From: a bacterium
GTDB lineage: Bacteria; UBP14; UBA6098; B30-G16
Direction: 5' to 3'
Assembly: GCA_030613005.1 (NCBI GenBank)
Contig: JAUWMV010000008.1
Location: 17,786-81,785 of the forward strand
Length of the DNA: 64,000 nt
Positions 45,360 through 53,586 of the stretch are shown here, piece after piece (the first letter of the stretch is position 1; each line of letters opens with the position of its first letter). Under the pieces are notes generated by a model. It searched no databases. It saw nothing but the letters and a program-made list of their open reading frames with translations, and was not told the origin of the DNA. A program made the position numbers and the translations under genes.

Positions 45360-45677
45360 ATGTTTGCCATTGTTGAAATTGCTGGATTACAAGTAAAAGT
45401 TTCACCTGGGGATAAGGTTTGGGTTCCATTTATGAGTTCAAAAGAAGAGGATTCAAAACTCAATTTTGAGGATGTATATCTTTTCTCTGATGATAAAGAA
45501 ACTATTGTAGGTAACCCTAAAATTGAGGGTGTAACTATCGAAGCTACTTTGCTTGAACACACTAAAGGACCTAAGCTTATTGTCTTTAAAAAGAAAAGAA
45601 GAACTGGCTATCATAAAAAGCAGGGACACAGACAGAAATATTCGATCCTACAAATTGATGAAATCTTAGTTTCATAA
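45360..45677 (+). CDS. rplU: 50S ribosomal protein L21
   Basis: A 105-residue protein with the L21 pattern: 'MFAIVEIAGLQVKVSPGDKV' (usually 'YAVIETGGKQYRV'), the central 'VGNPKIEGVTIEATLLEH' and C-terminal 'KRRTGYHKKQGHRQKY', which binds 23S rRNA. It is normally followed by rpmA (L27); here bamA starts seven bases after the rplU stop. AAAGGA precedes the ATG. Confidence 0.95.
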   Translation: MFAIVEIAGLQVKVSPGDKVWVPFMSSKEEDSKLNFEDVYLFSDDKETIVGNPKIEGVTIEATLLEHTKGPKLIVFKKKRRTGYHKKQGHRQKYSILQIDEILVS

Positions 45678-45684
45678 GAGATCA

Positions 45685-48018
45685 ATGAGAATGAAATGGT
45701 GCAAATTTTTAGCATGTCTCCTCGGAATTATACTATCACTGTGTAGCATCTCTTTCGCACAAAATACAAGAATTAATAAAATCACTGTTATTGGAACGGA
45801 ATTCACCAGTCCGGAACTTGTTCGAGTCAATTCTGGACTTGCAGAAGACCAATTATTCTCCACCTTAGCTCTCCAGGACGCCATAAGAAGCATTTATGCT
45901 CTTGGAAGCTACGATGATGCAAAAATCCTTGTTAGCAAGGGTCCCTATGGCTTCGATATTGAAATTCACGTACATGAACTTCCTCGAGTTGGAAAAATTG
46001 AATTTTCAGGCAACAAAAAGATTAAAGAAGATAAACTTATAAAAGTTATTGGGTTCGGGAAAAATGCATTTTTATCAAAATCGAAGATTTTTAACGCCAT
46101 CAATTCAGTGAGATCAAAATATTCAAGCGAGGGATACGCTGGAGTAACTGTTAAATATGATGCTAAAAAAGCATCTCCGGGATATGTAGACATCGAATTT
46201 AAAATCGACGAAGTTAAGACTTCAAGAATTATCTCGATAGAGTTTGAAGGGAATAAAATTTATACGGATAGAAAACTTCGTTCTTTAATGGATTCAAAGC
46301 AAAAAAGTATCTTAAGAAGCGGAAAATTCGACAAGCAAAAGTACGATGAAGATCTTCTAAAAATTGAAGATTTATACAGGAACAAAGGATATATAACCGC
46401 AGAAATCATAAAAGACTCTATTGGTCGTGTTGCCGATGGTATTAACATTACCATTTGGATTGAAGAAGGTGAAAAGTTTTACTATAAAGGAATTAGCTTC
46501 ACAGGTAATGAAAAATTCACAGACGATGAATTGCTATCAAAAGTAAAGTTGAAAAAAGGAGATGTTTTTAGCCAAAAAAAACTTGAAAATACTATTCAAG
46601 ATATCTACTTTGCATACACAGATGATGGTTACATCCATGCAAGAGTTGAGCCAAATAGAAAAATCTCTGGGGATAATGTTAGCCTCGATGTTTCTATCGA
46701 TGAAGGTCCTCGAGCAAGGATTCGATACCTATATATCGAAGGAAACAATCGAACATTTGAAAACGTGATTAGGCGAGAAGTGATTCTTTTCCCAGGTCAG
46801 ATTTTTAAACGCGACTTATTATTCATCAGCCAACGCAATGTATATTTCTTAAACTTTTTTGAAGATGTTGTACCTGAATTTAAAGTTTTGCCTAATGGTG
46901 ATGTCGATCTCACACTTAAAGTTACGGAAAAACCGATAGGTCGATTTCAGATTGGTGCTGCGTATAATGCGAGAGATAAATTTGTGGGATCAATTTCCAT
47001 TGGATACCCTAATGTTTTGGGTCGAGGGTGGAATACGGATGTTATGTTTGAATTCGGAAAATTAATAAACAATCTTTCGCTATCATTCACTGAACCCTGG
47101 CTCTTCAATACTCCTACAAGTTCTGGCTTCGATATTTACAACACAACATCTGAATGGGAAGGTAATTACACAGAATTAAGACGAGGTGGAGCAATACGTT
47201 TTGGTCGGAAACTATTCAAACCAAGGTATTTCTCTGTCTACGCTCGATATAAACTTGAATCTGTTAAATATTTTAACATATCAGATAGTTATGTTTCATC
47301 ACCATCTTACGACATTCGAGCAATCGACTGGCCACAATCCGAATCCTCGCTTATGCTTACAATTGAACGCGACAGCAGAGATTCTCGACTTTTTGCTTCG
47401 AAAGGAAGTAAAAACTCGATTAGTATAGAAAATTCTGGTGGTTTCATTGGCGGACAAATTGATTTTCAAAAATTTTGGTTCAAATCGGATTGGTACTTTC
47501 CGCTTTATAAATACTTAACTTTTGTGGCAAAAGGACATTTGGTACTGCTAACAAACATATTTGGTAATTCTGAGAAAGTTCCATATGGCGAAAGATTCTA
47601 TCCTGGCGGAATAAGTTTTGATGGTCAAATTCGAGGTTATAACGACCGATCCGTTGGTCCAATACTTCACTCCGAACCTGTTTTCGATTCCTTAGTTATA
47701 CCTGATGCTAACGGAAATTTACCACTTATAAAACCTTCATACGATTATCGAGCTGGTGGAAGAGCAGCTCTGATCCTAACATCTGAACTCCGAGTTCCTG
47801 TTATTAAAGATCAATTATATTTTTCTACATTTGTCGATGCAGGAAATGCTTGGATGAAGCCTAGACAAATTAATGTTAGAGAACTGGTAACTGGTGCAGG
47901 TTTTGGAGTGAGATTTGTAGTTCCAATGATGGGTATTATAGGATTAGATTTTGGTTGGGGATTTGACAGGGAGAAACCGGATTGGCAAATACATTTCCAG
48001 ATTGGACAAGAATTTTAA
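45685..48018 (+). CDS. bamA: Outer-membrane protein assembly factor BamA
   Basis: A 777-residue Omp85 protein: signal peptide (ending near 'SISFA/QNTR'), five POTRA domains (about 28-410, each with the G-x-x-x-x-x-x-x-L pattern, e.g. 'VIGTEFTSPELV', 'FSGNKKIKEDKL', 'FEGNKIYTDRKL', 'FTGNEKFTDDEL', 'IEGNNRTFENVI') and a C-terminal 16-stranded barrel. The lid-lock motif appears as 'QIRGYNDRSVGP', and the protein ends 'IHFQIGQEF' with the terminal aromatic. It inserts beta-barrel proteins into the outer membrane, which is direct evidence for a Gram-negative envelope. Coupled to rplU by seven bases. Confidence 0.94.
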   Translation: MRMKWCKFLACLLGIILSLCSISFAQNTRINKITVIGTEFTSPELVRVNSGLAEDQLFSTLALQDAIRSIYALGSYDDAKILVSKGPYGFDIEIHVHELPRVGKIEFSGNKKIKEDKLIKVIGFGKNAFLSKSKIFNAINSVRSKYSSEGYAGVTVKYDAKKASPGYVDIEFKIDEVKTSRIISIEFEGNKIYTDRKLRSLMDSKQKSILRSGKFDKQKYDEDLLKIEDLYRNKGYITAEIIKDSIGRVADGINITIWIEEGEKFYYKGISFTGNEKFTDDELLSKVKLKKGDVFSQKKLENTIQDIYFAYTDDGYIHARVEPNRKISGDNVSLDVSIDEGPRARIRYLYIEGNNRTFENVIRREVILFPGQIFKRDLLFISQRNVYFLNFFEDVVPEFKVLPNGDVDLTLKVTEKPIGRFQIGAAYNARDKFVGSISIGYPNVLGRGWNTDVMFEFGKLINNLSLSFTEPWLFNTPTSSGFDIYNTTSEWEGNYTELRRGGAIRFGRKLFKPRYFSVYARYKLESVKYFNISDSYVSSPSYDIRAIDWPQSESSLMLTIERDSRDSRLFASKGSKNSISIENSGGFIGGQIDFQKFWFKSDWYFPLYKYLTFVAKGHLVLLTNIFGNSEKVPYGERFYPGGISFDGQIRGYNDRSVGPILHSEPVFDSLVIPDANGNLPLIKPSYDYRAGGRAALILTSELRVPVIKDQLYFSTFVDAGNAWMKPRQINVRELVTGAGFGVRFVVPMMGIIGLDFGWGFDREKPDWQIHFQIGQEF

Positions 48019-48195
48019 TAAATAAATTTCAATGAGATCTATATTTTTAAACTGTATTCATTTACTTTCTTTATATCGAGTTGAAGCATTATTATTAAAT
48101 AACCAGATTAAAAAATTAGTATACTTTCAAATACTTTTACAAACTGTTGCGTGATAAAAGTTAAAGGCTTTCTTCATCCATTCAGGAGATATTTC

Positions 48196-49119
48196 ATGAG
48201 TCCTAAAAAAGTAGTAATAATTATTTTAGCTGTTATTTCAGCAGTTTTTATATGGTTCCACGTCGTTACAGAACGAGTATACACCTACACATTCACTTTT
48301 TCAGTTCGAACAACTGGAAATGTTGCAAAGAACTTCGTCTTAGCAAGCGAATTACCCGAGAGTTTACAGGTTGTCATTAACGGTCGAGGAAAAGACCTGA
48401 TCAGTCAATTTCAAACCAAAGGCGAAATAATTATAGATTTGAATAAATTATCATATGGTAAAAAGACTATCAATCTTAGGGAGGAAAAAGCTATTCTCGC
48501 ATCACCAAAATTAACTGTTGTTAATATTAAACCTTCAAGCGAGATTGAAATATTCCTGGATAGATTGAAATCCAAGGAAGTTCCGGTTAACTCAAAACTT
48601 GAGATAATACCTGAAACTGGATTTGTAGTAAGTAGTGAACTTGTATTCAGCCCCGGAAAAGTGATAATTTATGGACCAGAAAAGCAAATTTCAGAAATCG
48701 ATGAGGTTTATACTGTTCAGGAGACACTTGCTAATTTTAATATATCTACTTCAAAACCTATTCTACTAGAAATGATTTCAAAGCTAATCCATGCAAGCAC
48801 TGAAACCGTTATTGTTAGTTTCGAAATCGAAGAGCTATCAGAAAAAAGTTTGACAGAAATTCCTATAGTAATAAGAAAAGCACCATCTAGGCCAGGTTAT
48901 ACAATACCTAGAAGCGCAAAAGTAAAGCTTAGCGGTCCGAAAAGCATGATAGATAAATTAGCCGCTAAAAATATCGAAGTCTATTTTTATTATCAGGAAT
49001 ATTCTCGAAAAAATAACGGTATTGTACAGTTAAAAGTCGATGTGCCTAAGCCTATTCAGGTTATATTACTTGACCCAGAGGAAGTTAAATTTGTACCTCG
49101 AAAAATTTCTACTGATTAA
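48196..49119 (+). CDS. YbbR/CdaR-like membrane-anchored protein
   Basis: A 307-residue protein. The start is set at the ATG at 48196, seven bases after AGGAG, giving one N-terminal helix ('KVVIIILAVISAVFIWFHVV'); a GTG 45 bases upstream lacks a ribosome site. The remaining sequence is about three YbbR repeats, each with strands such as 'LPESLQVVINGRGKDLI', 'PGKVIIYGPEKQI' and 'RSAKVKLSGPKSM'. YbbR proteins face the outside and, in Firmicutes (CdaR), regulate the c-di-AMP cyclase CdaA. No cdaA gene lies next to it, so that link is uncertain. tsaD follows by 11 bp. Confidence 0.8.
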   Translation: MSPKKVVIIILAVISAVFIWFHVVTERVYTYTFTFSVRTTGNVAKNFVLASELPESLQVVINGRGKDLISQFQTKGEIIIDLNKLSYGKKTINLREEKAILASPKLTVVNIKPSSEIEIFLDRLKSKEVPVNSKLEIIPETGFVVSSELVFSPGKVIIYGPEKQISEIDEVYTVQETLANFNISTSKPILLEMISKLIHASTETVIVSFEIEELSEKSLTEIPIVIRKAPSRPGYTIPRSAKVKLSGPKSMIDKLAAKNIEVYFYYQEYSRKNNGIVQLKVDVPKPIQVILLDPEEVKFVPRKISTD

Positions 49120-49130
49120 TTAATAGATTA

Positions 49131-50132
49131 ATGAAAGTTTTAGGTATTGAAACATCATGCGACGAAACCGCAGTCTCGATTATTGAGAACAACACTATTC
49201 TTTCTGAACAAGTTTATAGTCAAACTGTTCACGAATCTCTTGGGGGTGTTGTTCCAGAATTAGCAAGCAGAGATCACATAAAAAAATTATACGTTCTTGC
49301 CTGCGAAGTTCTCGATAAATCTGGGCTTGCAATTAGTGACATCGACGCAATTGCAGTAACTGCAGGACCAGGATTGCCCGGATCGCTCATAATAGGCGTT
49401 TCATTTGCAAAAGCCATAGCTTTAATGAATAAAATACCAATTATAGCAATAAATCATCTTGAGGGGCACGTATTTGGCGTCAAGCTTTCATATGAAATAA
49501 CGCCACCTTTCTTGGCACTGCTTGTTTCGGGAGGACATACTGAACTTATATATGTTCATAATTGGGGTGATTATAAGCTTTTAGGTACAACAAGAGATGA
49601 TGCTGCAGGTGAAGCTCTCGATAAAGCTGCTAAGGTCATTGGATTATCGTATCCTGGAGGTCCAGAAATTCAGAAAATTGCTGAAAAAGGTGATCCCAGA
49701 TCATTCCGGTTCCCTATAGCTATGCTTCATTCAGACGATTTCGATTTCTCGTTTTCAGGGCTTAAGACAGCGTTTGCACTAACAATCCGAAAATTAGGCA
49801 TTGAAAAAACCAAAAGAAATCTCGCAAATATATTGGCTTCCTATCAGGATGCCATTGTGGATTCACTTCTTTTGAAGCTCGATAGAGCAAGTAAAAAATT
49901 TGGCATAAATAGAATTGTCATAAGCGGAGGTGTGGCAGCAAGTAAAAGACTTCGAGAAAAAGCAACAGTCAAAAATTGGGAACTCTATATGCCAGAAACT
50001 AAATACTGCACAGATAACGCTTCAATGATTGCATTAGCTGGAGAGTTCTATCTACTCAAAGGTCAACAAACACCGATGAACTTCCCAATTAATTCCTCGT
50101 GGATGTTGGGAACCCCTTTATCGATGAAATGA
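49131..50132 (+). CDS. tsaD: tRNA N6-adenosine threonylcarbamoyltransferase
   Basis: A 333-residue TsaD/Kae1/Gcp protein. It transfers threonylcarbamoyl to A37 of ANN-reading tRNAs, with TsaB and TsaE. Signatures include 'LGIETSCDETAVSI', 'GGVVPELASRDHIK', 'AVTAGPGLPGSLIIG', the metal-site 'AINHLEGHVFG' (H-x-x-x-H) and 'LLVSGGHTELI', plus 'FSFSGLKTAF' and 'CTDNASMIA'. Length is normal. It lies between the YbbR gene and a small membrane protein gene, all on the plus strand with short gaps. tsaB and tsaE are not in the window. Confidence 0.97.
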   Translation: MKVLGIETSCDETAVSIIENNTILSEQVYSQTVHESLGGVVPELASRDHIKKLYVLACEVLDKSGLAISDIDAIAVTAGPGLPGSLIIGVSFAKAIALMNKIPIIAINHLEGHVFGVKLSYEITPPFLALLVSGGHTELIYVHNWGDYKLLGTTRDDAAGEALDKAAKVIGLSYPGGPEIQKIAEKGDPRSFRFPIAMLHSDDFDFSFSGLKTAFALTIRKLGIEKTKRNLANILASYQDAIVDSLLLKLDRASKKFGINRIVISGGVAASKRLREKATVKNWELYMPETKYCTDNASMIALAGEFYLLKGQQTPMNFPINSSWMLGTPLSMK

Positions 50133-50142
50133 AAGGAGCGAA

Positions 50143-50652
50143 ATGAAAGGTACACCTGTGTATCAAGAATTTCAAGGTTTATCAACGGTTCTTAAGATTC
50201 TCATAACAGCAGCTTTAATAATCATGGCATGGTATGCATTTATAAGTCAAATTATTTTGGAAATTCCATTTGGAAAAAATCCAACACCAGATGCAATTCT
50301 TATCATAATATGGATTTTCTTGGGAATCATTTTACCTCTATGTTTTATTTTTGGTGGACTTAAAATAATTATTGCCACCGATGGTGTTTATATTTCAATG
50401 TTTTGGGTATTTAAGAAATATTTGCCATACGACAGTATTAAAACATATAAGGTACTCTCTATAAATCCAGTAAGAGATTTTGGTGGAATCGGTTACAAAA
50501 TTAGTCCAAAATATGGCGTAGGATTTATCATGTCAGGAAAAGAAGGAATTCAATTCGAACTTAATAACAATAAAAAAATATTCGTTACAACAACGCAAAA
50601 GGAAAAATTTCTCGAAGCTTTACGGATGTTTATTAAAGTTAAGGAAAAATAA
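50143..50652 (+). CDS. Small membrane protein, bacterial PH-like domain
   Basis: A 169-residue protein with two transmembrane helices (about 17-40 and 52-76) followed by a soluble domain. The latter ('IIIATDGVYISMFWVFKKYLPYDSIK', 'YGVGFIMSGKEGIQFELN', 'KIFVTTTQKEKFLEALRMF') fits a bacterial pleckstrin-homology-like fold of the kind found in small uncharacterised membrane proteins. Function unknown. It starts 10 bp after tsaD behind a GGAG site, so it is probably cotranscribed with it. Confidence 0.65.
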   Translation: MKGTPVYQEFQGLSTVLKILITAALIIMAWYAFISQIILEIPFGKNPTPDAILIIIWIFLGIILPLCFIFGGLKIIIATDGVYISMFWVFKKYLPYDSIKTYKVLSINPVRDFGGIGYKISPKYGVGFIMSGKEGIQFELNNNKKIFVTTTQKEKFLEALRMFIKVKEK

Positions 50653-50770
50653 TGGGCTCTTAAGAATATTTGCAATAATAACCAATAAATAATAATAAAA
50701 TTCAAATAAAGATTAAAGTAAAGAATGTGATTTTCTTGTATAGTTTCTCGTTCGAAACCATAGATATTTT

Positions 50771-50941
50771 TTATCGGGTTTCCTTGTGCAATGTATGCTT
50801 TTTATCCTTTGGACAATACTTCATTAATTTAAGTCTATCAGGTGTATTAATTTTATTCTTCTGTGTAATGTAAGTGCGCGATTTGCAAACTGTACACTCC
50901 AGAATTACATGTTCCCTTTTAGATTTCCCTTTCTTTGCCAT
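50771..50941 (-). CDS. rpmG: 50S ribosomal protein L33
   Basis: A 56-residue protein on the minus strand. It reads [20 protein letters not shown], then '[20 protein letters not shown]' and '[13 protein letters not shown]', a clear L33. Three Cys are present (16, 19, 43), and Asp46 sits where a fourth zinc-ligand Cys may occur in zinc-binding L33 forms. It lies downstream of tuf in the place where tufB-type clusters often carry rpmG, tRNA-Trp, secE and nusG, but the cluster ends here against a convergent gene. Confidence 0.93.
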   Translation of the reverse strand: MAKKGKSKREHVILECTVCKSRTYITQKNKINTPDRLKLMKYCPKDKKHTLHKETR

Positions 50942-51056
50942 TATAATTCACCTTTCAACAAATACTTAATGATTCGATTTGTAGCTCCTTAGAATCAAAG
51001 GAACTTACAATTTCTTTAATCTAAGAATGATTTAAAAACCTTTAATTAAACATTCA

Positions 51057-51094
51057 GAGGCTGACTACTTGCACAATAAGTTTTCATCAGCCTC
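51057..51094 (-). repeat. Repeated hairpin element, copy 1 (tuf-rpmG gap)
   Basis: A stem GAGGCTGA/TCAGCCTC (arms 51057-51064 and 51087-51094) around a 22-nt loop. On the minus strand the loop begins TGAAAAC and ends GCAAGTAG. It lies about 115 bp before rpmG and lacks a T-run on either side, so it is not a simple terminator. Copies 2 and 3 share loop, flanks and spacing but not stem bases. Confidence 0.65.
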
Positions 51095-51243
51095 CAGGAG
51101 TTAATCATGAAATAAGCATCATTGAAAATACACAATTTAAAAATATAAGCTACAACATTTATGTCAACAAAATTTTTCAATTTAACTAATCACAAAGCGA
51201 ATATCTTTCTTAGAACAATTAGCAGAAAAACAACTTTTAAAGG

Positions 51244-51281
51244 GGGGTTGCTTACTCGCAAAATATGCTTTCTTCAACCCC
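51244..51281 (-). repeat. Repeated hairpin element, copy 2 (tuf-rpmG gap)
   Basis: A stem GGGGTTG/CAACCCC (arms 51244-51250 and 51275-51281) around a 24-nt loop. On the minus strand the loop begins AAGAAAGC and ends GCGAGTAAG, as in the other copies. It is followed by CCTTTTAAAAG. A separate palindrome, AAAGCTGTTTTAACAGCTTT, sits about 25 bp to the right. Confidence 0.65.
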
Positions 51282-51426
51282 TACCCAGAAGGTATTTGAA
51301 ATGAAAAAGCTGTTTTAACAGCTTTATATTTATATAATAAAATTTTCTTTTCACAAGTACTTTTTTATCTCAATTTGAAAAAATTTAAACTTTTCTTCGC
51401 AACAATCGATAAAACCTAAAAATAAA

Positions 51427-51467
51427 GGGAGCTGATTACTCACATTAATTTGTTTTCATCAGCTCCC
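51427..51467 (-). repeat. Repeated hairpin element, copy 3; probable tuf terminator
   Basis: A stem GGGAGCTGAT/ATCAGCTCCC (arms 51427-51436 and 51458-51467) around a 21-nt loop that on the minus strand begins GAAAAC and ends GTGAGTA. It starts about 25 bp after the tuf stop and is followed by TTTATTTTT, so it can end tuf transcription. Its loop and flanks match copies 1 and 2. Confidence 0.75.
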
Positions 51468-51491
51468 CAGAGTCCACCATGAAACGAAATT

Positions 51492-52700
51492 TTATTCAAT
51501 AATACTGGCAACAACACCTGCACCGATGGTTTTTCCACCTTCACGAATTGCGTATCGAAGACCTTTTTCCATAGCAATTGGCGAAATAAGATCCGCTTCG
51601 ATTGTAACACGATCTCCAGGCATTATCATTTCCACACCCTCGGTGAGTATAATTGTGCCTGTAACATCAGTTGTTCTGAAATAAAACTGAGGTCTATATC
51701 CGCTGAAAAACGGTTTCTGACGACCACCCTCCTCTGGCTTAAGAATATAAACCTCTCCAATGAATTTTGTATGAGGTGTAATTGAACCGGGTTTAGCAAG
51801 GACCATGCCTCTTTCTACTTCGTTTTTATCAATTCCTCTTAACAGAACACCCACGTTATCCCCAGCTTCAGCATAGTCAAGAATTTTTCTAAACATTTCC
51901 AGTGATGTACCAACAGTTTTTCTTGTCGGTTTAATACCAACAATTTCAATTTCATTACCAGCATCGATTTTTCCGCGTTCAACTCGACCAGTAACCACAG
52001 TACCCCTACCAGTAATCGAGAATACATCCTCGATAGGCATCAAGTATGGCTTATCAACATCTCTTATAGGAGTGGGTATATATTCATCTACGGCATGCAT
52101 TAATTCAATAATTGGCTTAAATGCAGGATCATCCTCTGATATTTCGCCCTGAAGACCTTTGTTCATTGCCTCCAATGCGCTTCCAGCTATAACGGGAATA
52201 TCATCGCCAGGATAGTCGTATTTGCTTAAAAGTTCCCTAACCTCTAACTCGACAAGTTCAATAAGCTCTAGGTCATCCACCTGATCTGTTTTGTTTATGA
52301 ATACCACAAGAGCAGGAACATTAACCTGACGGGCTAATAATATATGCTCACGAGTTTGAGGCATGGGACCGTCTGCGGCAGAAACCACCAGAATAGAGCC
52401 ATCCATCTGTGCTGCCCCGGTTATCATGTTTTTGATATAGTCAGCGTGACCAGGACAATCAATATGTGCATAGTGTCTTTTTTCTGTCTCATATTCCACA
52501 TGAGCAGTATTAATTGTAATACCTCTTTCCTTCTCCTCTGGTGCGTTATCGATCGAGTCAAAAGTTCGTACTTGTGCAAGATTTTTGCTGGAAAGGATCA
52601 TCGTGATTGCAGCCGTAAGAGTTGTCTTTCCATGATCGATGTGTCCAATTGTGCCGATATTAACATGCGGCTTGGATCGTACAAATTTTTCTTTTGCCAT
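51492..52700 (-). CDS. tuf: Elongation factor Tu
   Basis: A 402-residue GTPase that delivers aminoacyl-tRNA to the ribosome. G1 'GHIDHGKT', G2 'RGITI', G3 'DCPGHADY', G4 'NKTD' and G5 'SAL' are in order, followed by domains 2 and 3 ('[16 protein letters not shown]', '[18 protein letters not shown]'). GHVDHGKT usually has Val where Ile stands here, and G4 reads 'INKTDQVDD'; both are mild changes. AGGAGGAGG precedes the ATG. The order tRNA-Thr, -Tyr, -Gly, -Thr, tuf is the tufB operon arrangement known in E. coli. Confidence 0.97.
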   Translation of the reverse strand: MAKEKFVRSKPHVNIGTIGHIDHGKTTLTAAITMILSSKNLAQVRTFDSIDNAPEEKERGITINTAHVEYETEKRHYAHIDCPGHADYIKNMITGAAQMDGSILVVSAADGPMPQTREHILLARQVNVPALVVFINKTDQVDDLELIELVELEVRELLSKYDYPGDDIPVIAGSALEAMNKGLQGEISEDDPAFKPIIELMHAVDEYIPTPIRDVDKPYLMPIEDVFSITGRGTVVTGRVERGKIDAGNEIEIVGIKPTRKTVGTSLEMFRKILDYAEAGDNVGVLLRGIDKNEVERGMVLAKPGSITPHTKFIGEVYILKPEEGGRQKPFFSGYRPQFYFRTTDVTGTIILTEGVEMIMPGDRVTIEADLISPIAMEKGLRYAIREGGKTIGAGVVASIIE

Positions 52701-52812
52701 TCTCCTCCTCCTGTTGTGGAGATACTTTCATATTATTCATTTTCGCTCATATTACAATTTTTTTTCAGTTGTCAAAGTAAAAACTTTACAAACAATAAAA
52801 AATTCACACTTA

Positions 52813-52885
52813 AGCCCACTCCCGGAATTGAACCGAGGACCGCTTCCTTACCAAGGAAGTGCTCTACCGTCTGAGCTAAGTGGGC
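52813..52885 (-). tRNA. tRNA-Thr (anticodon GGU)
   Basis: Minus-strand cloverleaf: acceptor GCCCACT/AGTGGGC, anticodon stem CTTCC/GGAAG with loop TTGGTAA (anticodon GGT), T-loop TTCAATT. It is the last tRNA before tuf, equivalent in position to thrT of E. coli. Confidence 0.95.
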
Positions 52886-52898
52886 TTAAAAACCCAAA

Positions 52899-52972
52899 AG
52901 CGGGAAACGGGAGTTGAACCCGCAACCCTCAGCTTGGAAGGCTGATGCTCTAACCAATTGAGCTATTCCCGC
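52899..52972 (-). tRNA. tRNA-Gly (anticodon UCC)
   Basis: Minus-strand cloverleaf: acceptor GCGGGAA/TTCCCGC, anticodon loop CTTCCAA (anticodon TCC), T-arm with TTCAACT. It takes the glyT position in the tufB-type cluster. Confidence 0.95.
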
Positions 52973-53099
52973 AATGTCTAAAATTACTAAATCTAGCTAA
53001 TATTTCGATATTCCGAAAAATTACACAAAGTAAAAAATAACAATCCTGACTAACATTAACTTTCCTGGAAATAGATTCGCAAAACGCTTCATTTATTTA

Positions 53100-53182
53100 T
53101 GGTGGGAGGTGGACTTGAACCACCGTAGGCATATGCCAACAGATTTACAGTCTGCCCCCGTTGACCGCTTGGGTATCCCACC
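53100..53182 (-). tRNA. tRNA-Tyr (anticodon GUA)
   Basis: Minus-strand class II tRNA with a long variable arm: acceptor GGTGGGA/TCCCACC, anticodon loop CTGTAAA (anticodon GTA), discriminator A. It takes the tyrU position. Confidence 0.95.
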
Positions 53183-53299
53183 ATAGACTTTAAAAAAGCG
53201 AAATTACATTATTTGTCAATCTCAAAGGCTTGCATAGTCAACTTTTCAAAGAAAAAATAACAAATACTATTCAACTATTGAATAAATATTTTCTAAAAA

Positions 53300-53372
53300 A
53301 GCTGGAGAAGGGATTTGAACCCCCGACCGGCTGATTACAAATCAGCTGCTCTACCAGCTGAGCTACTCCAGC
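53300..53372 (-). tRNA. tRNA-Thr (anticodon UGU)
   Basis: Minus-strand cloverleaf: acceptor GCTGGAG/CTCCAGC, anticodon stem CTGAT/ATCAG with loop TTGTAA-type sequence (anticodon TGT), T-loop TTCAAAT. First gene of the cluster, equivalent to thrU. Confidence 0.95.
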
Positions 53373-53398
53373 ATAATATGCAATTCCGAAATGCCATA

Positions 53399-53425
53399 CT
53401 TATAAAACCGCACTGCTTTTGTCAA
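53399..53425 (-). promoter_or_regulatory. Promoter of the tRNA-tuf cluster
   Basis: On the minus strand, TTGACA (53420-53425), a 15-bp spacer and TATAAG (53399-53404) lie 27 bp upstream of the first tRNA. The -35 is perfect but the spacer is short. It would drive four tRNAs, tuf and perhaps rpmG. Confidence 0.6.
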
Positions 53426-53586
53426 GCTATATTTGAGTTTTCTATAGTCTATATACATAATTTTCTGACTGAGTAAAAATGAAAAATCCATCCAAATTTG
53501 AAATTTATTCGTTGCTTTAAATTAATGTAAGTATAATTTTTATAGATGCAATAAAGAGGTGGATCATTTATTCTACAGAAGAAACA

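Noticed and set aside
51057..51467. A short CRISPR array
   Set aside because: The three copies are about 185 bp apart, their stems differ, and no cas gene is near.
51057..51467. A hammerhead ribozyme (CTGATGA is present) or T-box leader
   Set aside because: The conserved GAAA and cleavage site are not placed as in a hammerhead, and no T-box or tRNA-pairing element follows; the order of GAA and AGTA is also the reverse of the T-box.
51090..51490. Tiny plus-strand frames behind each hairpin (ATG AAA ... stop)
   Set aside because: The frames have only 2 to 7 codons, no shared peptide, and no clear plus-strand promoter.
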